Shown one piece after another: positions 7,416-14,110 of a stretch of DNA of 14,292 bases; positions within the stretch are counted from its first letter, which is position 1, and each line of letters starts with the position of its first letter. Where the stretch lies: contig CAJTZC010000030.1 in assembly GCA_910583745.1 (NCBI GenBank), positions 1 to 14,292 on the forward strand. The letters run 5' to 3'. Under the pieces are notes generated by a model that saw only the letters and a program-made list of their open reading frames with translations, was not told the DNA's origin and made no database searches. Source of the DNA: an uncultured Bacilli bacterium. GTDB lineage: Bacteria > Bacillota_I > Bacilli_A > RF39 > UBA660. The translations under genes and the position numbers were made by a program.

Positions 7416-9273
7416 ACTTCATATGAATCGAGGTGTTTTCGAAGGACGTGTCGATGATTTCATTTTCTTGTCTGTAGATATCACTATAATCGATTGGGCC
7501 GTTCGCTTGGACAAACTTACCGTTTGAATCGAAATATCCTTTCTCGACATCGAGCGGTTCTTTTCTGATAGATTTTTTTGCTTTTTTGATTGCTCTTTGC
7601 AGTTTTCTCAAGAGAATATCGCGTTCATTGTTCGATATTTTGTCTGACTCTATTATTTTATTGCTTATTTCTTGTGCTCTTAGAGTTTTTCTTTTTTTAT
7701 CGATATAAGGTATATCTTTCTTGTATGCATCTATCATCATTTTTATGTCGTGGTATTCTTTCGATTTTTGTCCAGGCATGATTAGGCCTGTGCCGCCTAA
7801 AGCTAATCCTGAGACAGATAGAATTTTTCCTAACTGTGTCCAATTTGCAAGATTCGTAGCGGCCGTCGTGGCACTTGCCATCGCTTTCGCAGCTGCTGCA
7901 GACAAGGTTTGGGCTGTGGTAGCACTGCTCGCGGCAAATTCGGCCAATGTCTCTGTACCGAAAGTCCACACTCCGACAGCTTTATCGAAATTGACAGCTG
8001 AGCCGGTCAGATTTGCGATCGTTTTCGCTAAAGTAGCGTTCGCACTGTGAAGACCAATCTGTTCTGCTTGAGTTGCCATGCCCCACAGCTTACCATTTTT
8101 AATCATATCTCCTGCGAGTCCAGCAATTTCGGTGGCTTTTGAAGCACTTGCTACTGCTCCTTCTAACGCAGCGTCTGCTGCAACTTTGGCAGTCATGGCA
8201 GGAAGTATTTGATTGAACAGTACAACTGCTGCAACTGCGAGTGCTGCAACGCCTAAACCGATTAGTATCGCTTTCTTATGTTTTTTAATCCATTTCCAAG
8301 GTGTCATTTTTTCTACTTCGACCAAATCTTCTAAATCTACTTCAGGTTCCTCCGGTTGGTTGACGACATCTCTGAAATTTGCTTCAATATCGATTGTCTC
8401 GTTTGGCGTATCATTCCACTGTGGTCTTACGAGGACGAAATCAGTTGTACCTGCAGGGTTAGACTTGGTTGCCAATGCTTCATTTGGATTGACGGAGTAG
8501 CGAGTACTTTCTTGCGTAAAGTTTTGTTCCTCTGTGTTTTCGTCGACAGGAGGTCGATCTTTAGGTTTTTGGCCCACACTCGGTTCTTCGTCGATAGGCT
8601 GTGACTCTTCCGGGTTGCCGGCAGGTTGTGACTCCGTATCCATTTGAGGCTTTTCTGAATCATCGATGTCATGGTTATCGATTATGGGGTCTACACTTGG
8701 AGAGGCACCGCTTTGCTCGTTTTGCTTGTCTATGATTTCACTTGTCGGAAATTTTTCGTCCTCTTTAGGTTTTCTTCCCATCATCGCGATATATTTATCC
8801 TGGCTAATCGGTTTATCTTTAAAAGTCTCTGAAGCCATACGAAGTCTATAATAGTCAAAATAGTCTTTTGTCCTTAGAAATCTAGATATCATCTGTTTCA
8901 TAGCATACAGTCTGTTGTATTCATTGAGGACTTCATTTTTTACAAAGTGCCCATCGTCGGTTCTCGTTCTTTCATTGTCTGATAAAAACTTGGCATCCCA
9001 GACCATTTGATTCATAGTATCTTTGATAAACTTTTCTTCTTGGTATCTTTGATTTGCAGGGTTTATTAAAACTTCTCGTTCCTGGTCCTCCAAAGAGGGG
9101 AAGCTTCTTATGAGATTTCTTTTATCGATATATTCTGTCGGATTGGTTTGTTCCAGATTGTTTTCTAGAATTTCTAACAATCTATTTAATATGTTCCGTT
9201 CACCATCCGAAATATTTGTCGCTGTGTTAAGACGAGTTTCAATCATTTCGCGTTCTCTATCGAATATATTCAT
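7414..9273 (-). CDS. Large membrane-anchored protein, paralogue 1, unknown function
   Basis: 619 residues, not a family I recognise. Residues 1-170 are charged and helical. Residues 170-325 are a low-complexity linker rich in Pro, Glu, Asp and Gln. KKHKK at 330-334 precedes a transmembrane segment at 335-357. Residues 360-480 are Ala-rich, with EIAGLAG, NGKLW, EQIGLH and VGVWTF. A second hydrophobic stretch is at 484-500, and 501-619 is basic then polar. Positive residues flanking both hydrophobic segments suggest cytosolic ends and an exposed Ala-rich loop; this is inference. ISDGERNILNRLLE (21-34) resembles ISNNERDILLRKLQ (546-559), so related helical motifs sit at both ends. The 9592-11229 gene is a paralogue. 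ATG 9273 follows GAGGTG by 4 bases. Confidence 0.8.
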   Translation of the reverse strand: MNIFDREREMIETRLNTATNISDGERNILNRLLEILENNLEQTNPTEYIDKRNLIRSFPSLEDQEREVLINPANQRYQEEKFIKDTMNQMVWDAKFLSDNERTRTDDGHFVKNEVLNEYNRLYAMKQMISRFLRTKDYFDYYRLRMASETFKDKPISQDKYIAMMGRKPKEDEKFPTSEIIDKQNEQSGASPSVDPIIDNHDIDDSEKPQMDTESQPAGNPEESQPIDEEPSVGQKPKDRPPVDENTEEQNFTQESTRYSVNPNEALATKSNPAGTTDFVLVRPQWNDTPNETIDIEANFRDVVNQPEEPEVDLEDLVEVEKMTPWKWIKKHKKAILIGLGVAALAVAAVVLFNQILPAMTAKVAADAALEGAVASASKATEIAGLAGDMIKNGKLWGMATQAEQIGLHSANATLAKTIANLTGSAVNFDKAVGVWTFGTETLAEFAASSATTAQTLSAAAAKAMASATTAATNLANWTQLGKILSVSGLALGGTGLIMPGQKSKEYHDIKMMIDAYKKDIPYIDKKRKTLRAQEISNKIIESDKISNNERDILLRKLQRAIKKAKKSIRKEPLDVEKGYFDSNGKFVQANGPIDYSDIYRQENEIIDTSFENTSIHMK

Positions 9274-9303
9274 AGAGCACCTCTTCCTTTTTTCTTATTT
9301 TTT

Positions 9304-9570
9304 TTATTCAGTTTTGTCTTCTTCGAGCATATCGTCGTGTTGTGATCTGTAGTCGACCAAAAGCTCGTTTAATATAAGCGCATCGTTTATCTTTTTAGTA
9401 AAAATCTTACCGTTACGGTGAATTTCCTGTAGAACGGTGTATGTGTTCGTCGGCTCTTCATCTTTATCTAAAAGTACTGCAAGAAAGTATCCCTCAAGTG
9501 TAAGTTCGCTTTCTAGCAATAGTAGGTATTTTTTACCATTTTTTAATGTTATTACATTATCAACTTCCAT
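9304..9570 (-). CDS. Small DUF1292-like protein
   Basis: An 88-residue acidic protein. ITLKNGKKYLLLLESEL at 7-23 followed by GYFLAVLLDKDEEPTNTY resembles the DUF1292/YrzB pattern, a small beta-rich Firmicutes family of unknown function. The match is from memory and the C-terminal part (residues 45-88) is less typical. AAGGAGG lies 9 bases before ATG 9570. It is sandwiched between the two paralogous membrane-protein genes, 21 bases after one and 30 before the other, so the three are almost certainly co-transcribed. No membrane segment or signal peptide is visible, so it should be cytosolic and might contact the cytosolic ends of the neighbours. Confidence 0.6.
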   Translation of the reverse strand: MEVDNVITLKNGKKYLLLLESELTLEGYFLAVLLDKDEEPTNTYTVLQEIHRNGKIFTKKINDALILNELLVDYRSQHDDMLEEDKTE

Positions 9571-9591
9571 ATCGTTTGTCCTCCTTTTTTA

Positions 9592-11229
9592 TTACATAAC
9601 TCTAGATGGAGCTTCTTCCTCAATTGTGATGTAGTCTACATCGATTGCACTGTCTTTATCGACAGGTGTCTTTTTTATACCCATTTCTTCTACCACTAAA
9701 GTTTCATTCGGATTACTTGGTATAGGACTCGGTTCTTGTGTCATTTCGTTCGGTTCCGTTGCTTTTTCTACTAGAGGAGGGTTGTTGCTCTTTGTCTTTT
9801 TCATTATTTTTCGCAATTTTCTTAATAAAATTTCTCTTTCTCTTTCGGAGATGTTGTCATTTTCAATCACTTTATTTGTAATTGCCTGGAGAGCTTTTAT
9901 TTTGTCTTCGTTACTCAAAGATTGTGCGTTCGTTTTTACTTTCTCTAGTGAATTGTTTAACTCGTAGTAGGCTTCGTTTTTTTTCTTTGGTATATCCGAT
10001 AGGCTCAAGCCCACACCTAGTGAACCGAGACCTCCTGCCATTCCAGAAAGGGTAAGCACTTTTAAAAGGCTTGCTGTTTTCGTCGCTGCAGCAGCTTTCG
10101 CCGCGGCAGACGCGGCGAACTGAGGAAGTGCTTGTCCAGCAAAGGTCCATACGCCCGTTGCGGCTGTATAGTTGCTTGCGATGCCAGTTGATCCTGAGAT
10201 AAAACTAGCTAAGGCTGTATTGGCACCGTGTAAGGCAACCTGTTCCGAGGCGGAGGCTGCAAGCCACATGTTCCCGTTTGTCACCATCTGTCCTGCCAAT
10301 CCTGCAATTTCAACTGCTTTTTCAGCTGCCGCTAGTGCAGGTAACACCTGAGCGACAAAAACTGCCGCGGTTATGGCTAGAGCAGTTAGTCCCAAACCGA
10401 TTAAAATCTTTTTTTTGTGTTTTGAAAGCTTGGATAGGAACGACGTTTTTTCTACTTCGACTTCCTCTTCTTCTTGTGCAGGTGGTAGTTCTTCAGTATT
10501 GTCATCTAAGCTTGAGTTGTCGCTTACCGTTTCGGCATTGCTACTCAACTCTGCTTGCGATGTGTAAGGCATCAGTCCTTGCTCTTGAACTGGTTCTTCC
10601 ACGCCTTCTCCGGTTGTACTCTGCGACTGTGGTTTTTGATTTTCTTGTCTTTTTTCCCTTGGCATCGGAGCTTTTTTCCCGACCATAATCTCGTATTGTT
10701 CTTCGTCCATCGGAGCCATGCGTGTCTTATCTCTTAAATCTAAATATTCATAGTAGTTGTAGGAGTCAAAATTTCTATTAATGAGGTCCTTCATTTTTAG
10801 ATAACATTCGTATTCTTCGAGGTCGTTGGTATTGATTTCTTTTCCATCACTTGCTGTTTGATAACTCACCGGTTTGTTCGGTGCGAAGTATTTCGTAGAT
10901 ATGCTCATCATTCGAGTTTCAATCTTTCGAAGTTCCTCTCTTGCTTGAAAGTCTGGGCTTGTCAATTTTTCTTTTTTCTTTTCATCGAGAGGTGGCAGTT
11001 CTGTCTTCTCCCTCAAATCGAGGTATTCTGTTTTTCCAATTTGTTTCAGGTTGGCATCCAATATTTTTTGCATCTCTTTTAATGCTTTCATCTCTTTTTC
11101 GTGTTGATCTAATACAGGAATTCCGCCAGCTATGACTATTTCTCTATCTGGACCAGCAGTTTCTTTTGCTTCGATTATCTTAGATATTCTCTGCTCAATA
11201 AAACTTTTTTCTGCTTCGATTAAACTCAT
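9592..11229 (-). CDS. Large membrane-anchored protein, paralogue 2, unknown function
   Basis: 545 residues; no known family recognised. Residues 1-190 are helical and contain two similar blocks, YLDLREKTELPPLDEKKKEK (69-88) and YLDLRDKTRMAPMDEEQYEI (162-181), so an N-terminal module seems duplicated. A Glu/Pro/Gln-rich linker spans 190-260. KHKKK at 270-274 precedes a transmembrane segment at 275-297. Residues 298-388 are Ala-rich, a second hydrophobic stretch is at 389-410, and a basic helix NISEREREILLRKLRKIMKK is at 459-478. Domain order and the motifs EIAGLAG, EQ..LH.AN, GVWTF and FAAS match the 7414-9273 protein. ATG 11229 has AGAGGTG 6 bases upstream; an in-frame TTG at 11283 falls in the -35 element and cannot be the start. 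Confidence 0.8.
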   Translation of the reverse strand: MSLIEAEKSFIEQRISKIIEAKETAGPDREIVIAGGIPVLDQHEKEMKALKEMQKILDANLKQIGKTEYLDLREKTELPPLDEKKKEKLTSPDFQAREELRKIETRMMSISTKYFAPNKPVSYQTASDGKEINTNDLEEYECYLKMKDLINRNFDSYNYYEYLDLRDKTRMAPMDEEQYEIMVGKKAPMPREKRQENQKPQSQSTTGEGVEEPVQEQGLMPYTSQAELSSNAETVSDNSSLDDNTEELPPAQEEEEVEVEKTSFLSKLSKHKKKILIGLGLTALAITAAVFVAQVLPALAAAEKAVEIAGLAGQMVTNGNMWLAASASEQVALHGANTALASFISGSTGIASNYTAATGVWTFAGQALPQFAASAAAKAAAATKTASLLKVLTLSGMAGGLGSLGVGLSLSDIPKKKNEAYYELNNSLEKVKTNAQSLSNEDKIKALQAITNKVIENDNISEREREILLRKLRKIMKKTKSNNPPLVEKATEPNEMTQEPSPIPSNPNETLVVEEMGIKKTPVDKDSAIDVDYITIEEEAPSRVM

Positions 11230-11254
11230 AGCTTTCACCTCTCCTACTATAATG

Positions 11255-11283
11255 ATAATACCATTATAAACGATTTTCTTCAA
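11255..11283 (-). promoter_or_regulatory. Promoter of the paralogous membrane-protein operon
   Basis: On the minus strand TTGAAG (11283-11278), a 17-base spacer and TATTAT (11260-11255) form a good sigma-A-type promoter. TGG directly before TATTAT makes it an extended -10. The leader before ATG 11229 would be about 20 bases. Confidence 0.7.
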
Positions 11284-11461
11284 TTATTAAAGATAAAGTT
11301 TACAATTTTTATTACGTTTTTAGAGTGGTGTGTAAGTTATGAGTTGTTTTTTCTGTCAAAATGTGATTTCTCTTAGTAAGTTCTTTGGGCCGAGATTGCA
11401 CGATGCAAGCATCATTATTGTCATTTTTTTGCTATCTTATAACTGGCAAGGAGATATCATT
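11284..11461. promoter_or_regulatory. Divergent intergenic region with overlapping dyads
   Basis: This gap separates the membrane-protein operon from the plus-strand ribbon-helix-helix gene. It holds two overlapping inverted repeats, TTGCA-CGA-TGCAA at 11396-11408 and GATGC-AA-GCATC at 11402-11413, which could be an operator. The plus-strand promoter is not clear: TTGTCA and TATAAC at about 11419-11444 are only 14 bases apart. No reading frame with a ribosome binding site was found inside. Confidence 0.35.
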
Positions 11462-11626
11462 ATGAACAAAGATGTCATATATGTAAGAATCGATGAAGAT
11501 TTGAAGAAAGCTCTCGATATGCTTGCTTTAGAGGAGCAGCGAAGTTTAAATAATCTGGTCGTCCGCATTCTTACAAAATATGTGGAACAAAAGAAAAAAG
11601 AAATGGAAAAAACTGTGAGTCAATGA
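11462..11626 (+). CDS. Small ribbon-helix-helix (Arc/CopG-like) protein
   Basis: A 54-residue protein and the only plus-strand gene. The layout fits a minimal ribbon-helix-helix dimer: strand VIYVRID (5-11), helix EDLKKALDMLALEEQ (12-26), turn and second helix SLNNLVVRILTKYVEQ (29-44), then a charged tail. Such proteins bind DNA through the paired strand and often repress their own promoter or a neighbouring operon. ATG 11462 is chosen for AAGGAGAT 6 bases upstream; an in-frame ATG at 11339 has no ribosome binding site and would prepend an unrelated hydrophobic stretch. No toxin gene is adjacent, so an antitoxin role is not supported. It faces away from the membrane-protein operon. Its stop lies inside its terminator hairpin. 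Confidence 0.75.
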   Translation: MNKDVIYVRIDEDLKKALDMLALEEQRSLNNLVVRILTKYVEQKKKEMEKTVSQ

Positions 11627-11643
11627 AAATTGGCTCATTTTTT
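11616..11643 (+). terminator. Intrinsic terminator of the ribbon-helix-helix gene
   Basis: TGAGTCAAT, loop GAAA, ATTGGCTCA (9 bp with one G-T pair), then TTTTTT. The TGA stop codon (11624-11626) sits at the top of the stem. Confidence 0.8.
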
Positions 11644-11648
11644 GATAT

Positions 11649-11670
11649 AAAAAAAAACTCTTTCGAGTTT
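11649..11670 (-). terminator. Intrinsic terminator of rplJ-rplL
   Basis: On the minus strand AAACTC, loop GAAA, GAGTTT, followed by a long T run, begins six bases after the rplL stop. It faces the ribbon-helix-helix terminator. Confidence 0.8.
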
Positions 11671-11675
11671 CCGAA

Positions 11676-12047
11676 TTAAGCTAATTCAACAGTAGCGCCA
11701 GCTTCTTCAAGTTTAGCCTTGATGTCGTTTGCTTCGTCAGCTGGAACGTTTTCTTTAACGTTTCCGCCGTTGTCTGCTACAGCTTTTGCTTCAACTAGTC
11801 CAAGACCAGTGATTTCACGTATAACCTTGATGACAGCAATCTTTTGTGCACCTGCATCTTTTAATACTACAGTTTTAGCAGCGTCTTCTTGAGCGCCGGC
11901 ATCACCAGCAGCAGGAGCAGCAGCAACTGCTACAGCACTAGGATCGATTCCTAATTCTTCTTTCATTATATCGTTAATTTCTTTAAGTTCTAGTATAGTC
12001 ATCTCTTTAACTGCGTCGACTATATCTCTTGGAGTTATTTTTGCCAT
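11676..12047 (-). CDS. rplL: Ribosomal protein L7/L12
   Basis: 123 residues, the normal length. Four copies form the mobile ribosomal stalk on L10 and recruit translation GTPases. The N-terminal dimerisation helices are at 5-32, the Ala/Gly-rich hinge at about 37-57 (AVAVAAAPAAGDAGAQ) and the globular domain at 58-123, with VIKVIREITGLGLVEAKAV at 72-90 providing the factor-binding surface. The usual Glu/Phe-rich lead-in to the C-terminal domain (EFDVVL) is replaced by AKTVVL. AAAGGA lies 9 bases before ATG 12047. It follows rplJ by 18 bases in the same transcript. Confidence 0.96.
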   Translation of the reverse strand: MAKITPRDIVDAVKEMTILELKEINDIMKEELGIDPSAVAVAAAPAAGDAGAQEDAAKTVVLKDAGAQKIAVIKVIREITGLGLVEAKAVADNGGNVKENVPADEANDIKAKLEEAGATVELA

Positions 12048-12065
12048 TTAAATCATTCCTTTCTT

Positions 12066-12566
12066 CTATTTATTATTTTCTTCTAATTGTTTGGCATATA
12101 AATCAATTCCGATTGCAAAGTGTTTAGCATATTGCATTAAGCCACCTGCAAACATAGTAAGCAATCCTTCTCTCGATGGTATAGAAGCGTATGCTTTAAT
12201 CTCGTCGATTGTAAGAATCTTACCGTCGGCATAACCTGTTCTGATTTGAACGTTATCTCTGTCTTTAGAGAATTTACTAATGACTTTGATCGGTTCCAAT
12301 AGGTCTGCGCCGAATAGTATAGCATTAGGTCCTTCCCAGAACTCTTCGTTGTCGATGTTCGCTCCTTGGAAAGCTCTCTTTGCTAAAGTGTTTTTGTAGA
12401 CCTTTACTTCACTGTTAGACTTTTTCAGTTCGCGACGAAGTTCACCCATCTCAGAAACTGCAAGTCCTTGGTAAGTAAAGACGATGACTGAAGCGCTGTT
12501 TTTGATTTTCTCTGTTATCTCATTGACTACTTCCGTCTTAGCGTTTAAACTTTTTGCACTTGCCAT
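12066..12566 (-). CDS. rplJ: Ribosomal protein L10
   Basis: 166 residues, typical of L10, the stalk base that binds 23S rRNA and carries L7/L12 dimers. Seen: TYQGLAVSEMGELRRELKK (31-49), KVYKNTLAKRAF (55-66), GPNAILFG at about 79-86, IPSREGLLTMFAGGLMQ near 129-145, and the C-terminal helix with AIGIDLYAKQLEENNK that docks L7/L12. ATG 12566 is preceded by AAGGAG with 8 bases spacing; an in-frame ATG nine codons earlier (12593) lies in the T run after the attenuator and adds residues foreign to the family. The gene has its own promoter and an L10-type leader, so autoregulation is expected. Confidence 0.96.
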   Translation of the reverse strand: MASAKSLNAKTEVVNEITEKIKNSASVIVFTYQGLAVSEMGELRRELKKSNSEVKVYKNTLAKRAFQGANIDNEEFWEGPNAILFGADLLEPIKVISKFSKDRDNVQIRTGYADGKILTIDEIKAYASIPSREGLLTMFAGGLMQYAKHFAIGIDLYAKQLEENNK

Positions 12567-12591
12567 ATAAAAACTCCTTTCCTTATTTTTC

Positions 12592-12617
12592 AAAAAAACT
12601 TTCCCTAGGGAAAGCTT
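12592..12617 (-). terminator. Attenuator hairpin in the rplJ leader
   Basis: On the minus strand CTTTCCC-TA-GGGAAAG followed by seven T forms a strong hairpin between the L10 leader and the rplJ ribosome binding site. Lying inside the transcript ahead of the genes, it is best read as an attenuator. Confidence 0.75.
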
Positions 12618-12632
12618 GTAGTTTTATTTCTA

Positions 12633-12685
12633 AAGTTTCCCTCGGTAGGATTATTAAGACTTGCGTCCCCTACTGTCTTCGGCAA
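12633..12685 (-). promoter_or_regulatory. L10 ribosomal-protein leader with antiterminator arm
   Basis: The minus strand has GACAGTAGG, an inner GAC-GCAA-GTC hairpin and CCTACCGAGG, matching the conserved L10-binding leader of Firmicutes rplJ transcripts. GTAGG pairs with CCTAC. Immediately after, AGGGAAACTT (12642-12633) can pair with AAGCTTTCCCT (12617-12607) with one bulged C. This would use the 5' arm of the attenuator and prevent termination. In Bacillus subtilis, L10 with L12 bound favours the terminator; the same logic is inferred here. Confidence 0.8.
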
Positions 12686-12708
12686 AAAAGTTTTTTCATT
12701 TCTTCGTT

Positions 12709-12737
12709 ATTATATAATAAGTATCATTATTTGTCAA
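12709..12737 (-). promoter_or_regulatory. Consensus promoter of rplJ-rplL
   Basis: The minus strand has TTGACA (12737-12732), 17 bases, then TATAAT (12714-12709), a perfect sigma-A consensus. The -35 overlaps the last codons and stop of rplA. Transcription starts about 135 bases before rplJ. Confidence 0.85.
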
Positions 12738-13425
12738 AAGAATTTTTATCAAGTTTAATTCCAGGTCCCATAGTACTTGAAATTGCTATAGAATTGATGT
12801 AGTTTCCTTTAACTGTCAAAGGTTTTGCTTTGATGATCGTATTGACTAAGTATGCAATATTTTCGATGAGTTCTTCATTTTTGAATGAAACTTTACCAAC
12901 TGAAGTATGGACAATTCCATAACTGTCAGCACGATATTCTATCATACCTTTTTTGATGTCTTCGACTGTCTGAGCTGGATTCGTTGTAACTGTACCTGTC
13001 TTAGGGTTTGGCATTAAACCTTTTGGCCCTAAAACCTTACCGATTTTACCTAGAGCGGGCATCATGTCTGGCGTTGCGACGATTACGTCGAAATCGAACC
13101 AGTTTTCTTTAGCCATCTTGTCGATAAGCTCGGCTTCTCCTACAAAGTCAGCACCAGCTTTTTTGGCTTCGTCAGCTTGTGCACCTTTAGCTAAAACACA
13201 GACTCTCTTAGTTTTACCAGTACCGAATGGTAACACGATAGAACCTCTCATCTGTTGGTCAGCCTTTTTTGTGTCGATGTTCAAGTTGATAGCGATTTCG
13301 ACAGTGCTGTCAAATTTTGTAGTCGCAGTTTTCTTAACTAATTCAACTGCCTCTTCTGTAGTATAAAGTTTATCTTTATCTATCATTTTAGAAGCTTCCA
13401 CATATTTCTTTCCGAATTTTTTCAC
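12727..13425 (-). CDS. rplA: Ribosomal protein L1
   Basis: 232 residues, full length for L1, the mobile L1-stalk protein that binds 23S rRNA and helps release E-site tRNA. Seen: NLNIDTKKADQQMRGSIVLP at 48-67, KRVCVLAKGAQADEAKKAGA at 73-92, and the L1 signature GKIGKVLGPKGLMPNPKTGT at 126-145. The start is GTG 13425, with GGGAGG 8 bases upstream. It follows rplK by 63 bases; the gap contains a short dyad but no T-rich terminator, so both are likely on one mRNA. The last codons contain the -35 element of the rplJ promoter. L1 often represses its own operon by binding the mRNA, which is possible here. Confidence 0.97.
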   Translation of the reverse strand: MKKFGKKYVEASKMIDKDKLYTTEEAVELVKKTATTKFDSTVEIAINLNIDTKKADQQMRGSIVLPFGTGKTKRVCVLAKGAQADEAKKAGADFVGEAELIDKMAKENWFDFDVIVATPDMMPALGKIGKVLGPKGLMPNPKTGTVTTNPAQTVEDIKKGMIEYRADSYGIVHTSVGKVSFKNEELIENIAYLVNTIIKAKPLTVKGNYINSIAISSTMGPGIKLDKNSFDK

Positions 13426-13476
13426 AAGTTTTCCCTCCCATCGTGGTTTATTTATAGAGCGGATTCATTATTTGTC

Positions 13477-13489
13477 GTCGAGAATCGAC
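13477..13489 (-). other. Short hairpin between rplK and rplA
   Basis: GTCGA-TTC-TCGAC is a perfect dyad that begins at the last base of the rplK stop codon. No T run follows on the minus strand, so it is not an intrinsic terminator. It may be an mRNA processing or stability element. Confidence 0.35.
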
Positions 13490-14079
13490 TATTCTTCTGT
13501 CTCTTCTTCGTCTTTCTTGTCTGTTATTACTTCGACGTCTACAGAAGTATCTTGAGCACTAGCTTCCATTTCCTCAAGTTCAGCTTCACGTTTTGCTTGC
13601 GCTGCTTCTTCTTCTTTGGCCTCTTTAGCTTGTTCCTGTAGTTCGGCATCGTTCAATCCTTTTACAGCAACACCCATGTTACGAGCTGTACCTTCGATAA
13701 TCTTCATAGCTTCTTCAACTGTATAAGCATTTAAGTCAGGTAACTTTGTTTCAGCAATCGCACGTAAGTCGTCTTTTGTAATCGTTGCAACAATGTCGTT
13801 TGCACCTTTAGCACTCCCTTTATTAATCTTAGCATATTTCTTAATAAGGAATGCTGCAGGAGCAGTTTTTAGAACGAAATCGTATGATTTATCTGCAAAT
13901 AGAGTAATCTCTACTGGAACGATGTCTCCCATTTTATCTTTAGAAGCATCGTTAAACTTTGTACAGAACTCTTGCAAGTTGATTCCAGCAGGTCCAAGAA
14001 CCGTTCCAACTGGTGGAGCCGGTGTAGCTTTTCCTGCAGGAATTTGTAGTTTAATTTTCTTTAAGATTTCTTTTGCCAC
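13489..14079 (-). CDS. rplK: Ribosomal protein L11 with long acidic C-terminal tail
   Basis: 196 residues; the usual L11 is about 141. Residues 1-140 are a complete L11: the N-terminal domain with LQIPAGKATPAPPVGTVLGP (11-30) and GINLQEFCTKFN (32-43), then the rRNA-binding domain with YTVEEAMKIIEGTARNMGV (119-137). L11 supports the GTPase centre and stringent-response sensing of uncharged tRNA. Residues 141-196 are an added tail rich in Glu and Ala, with EAKEEEAAQAKREAELEEME (153-172), probably helical, ending in DKKDEEETEE. GTG 14079 is chosen: AAAGGA lies 10 bases upstream and it yields the standard MAKE start; a GTG at 14088 is only one base from that site. Confidence 0.95.
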   Translation of the reverse strand: MAKEILKKIKLQIPAGKATPAPPVGTVLGPAGINLQEFCTKFNDASKDKMGDIVPVEITLFADKSYDFVLKTAPAAFLIKKYAKINKGSAKGANDIVATITKDDLRAIAETKLPDLNAYTVEEAMKIIEGTARNMGVAVKGLNDAELQEQAKEAKEEEAAQAKREAELEEMEASAQDTSVDVEVITDKKDEEETEE

Positions 14080-14110
14080 GAAAAACACATCCTTTCAAAG
14101 TTTTGCGTAG

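Noticed and set aside
10659..11150. Coding repeats as a sign of a CRISPR array or DNA repeat
   Set aside because: The similarity is at protein level only; the two DNA blocks differ and there are no regular spacers.
11230..11283. N-terminal extension of paralogue 2 from TTG 11283
   Set aside because: The TTG is the first base set of the -35 hexamer, so it cannot be in the transcript; ATG 11229 has a good ribosome binding site.
11339..11461. Upstream start for the ribbon-helix-helix protein
   Set aside because: No ribosome binding site, unrelated hydrophobic residues, and the operator-like dyads fall within it.
11462..11626. Antitoxin of a toxin-antitoxin pair
   Set aside because: No plus-strand toxin-like frame follows; a terminator closes the unit at once.
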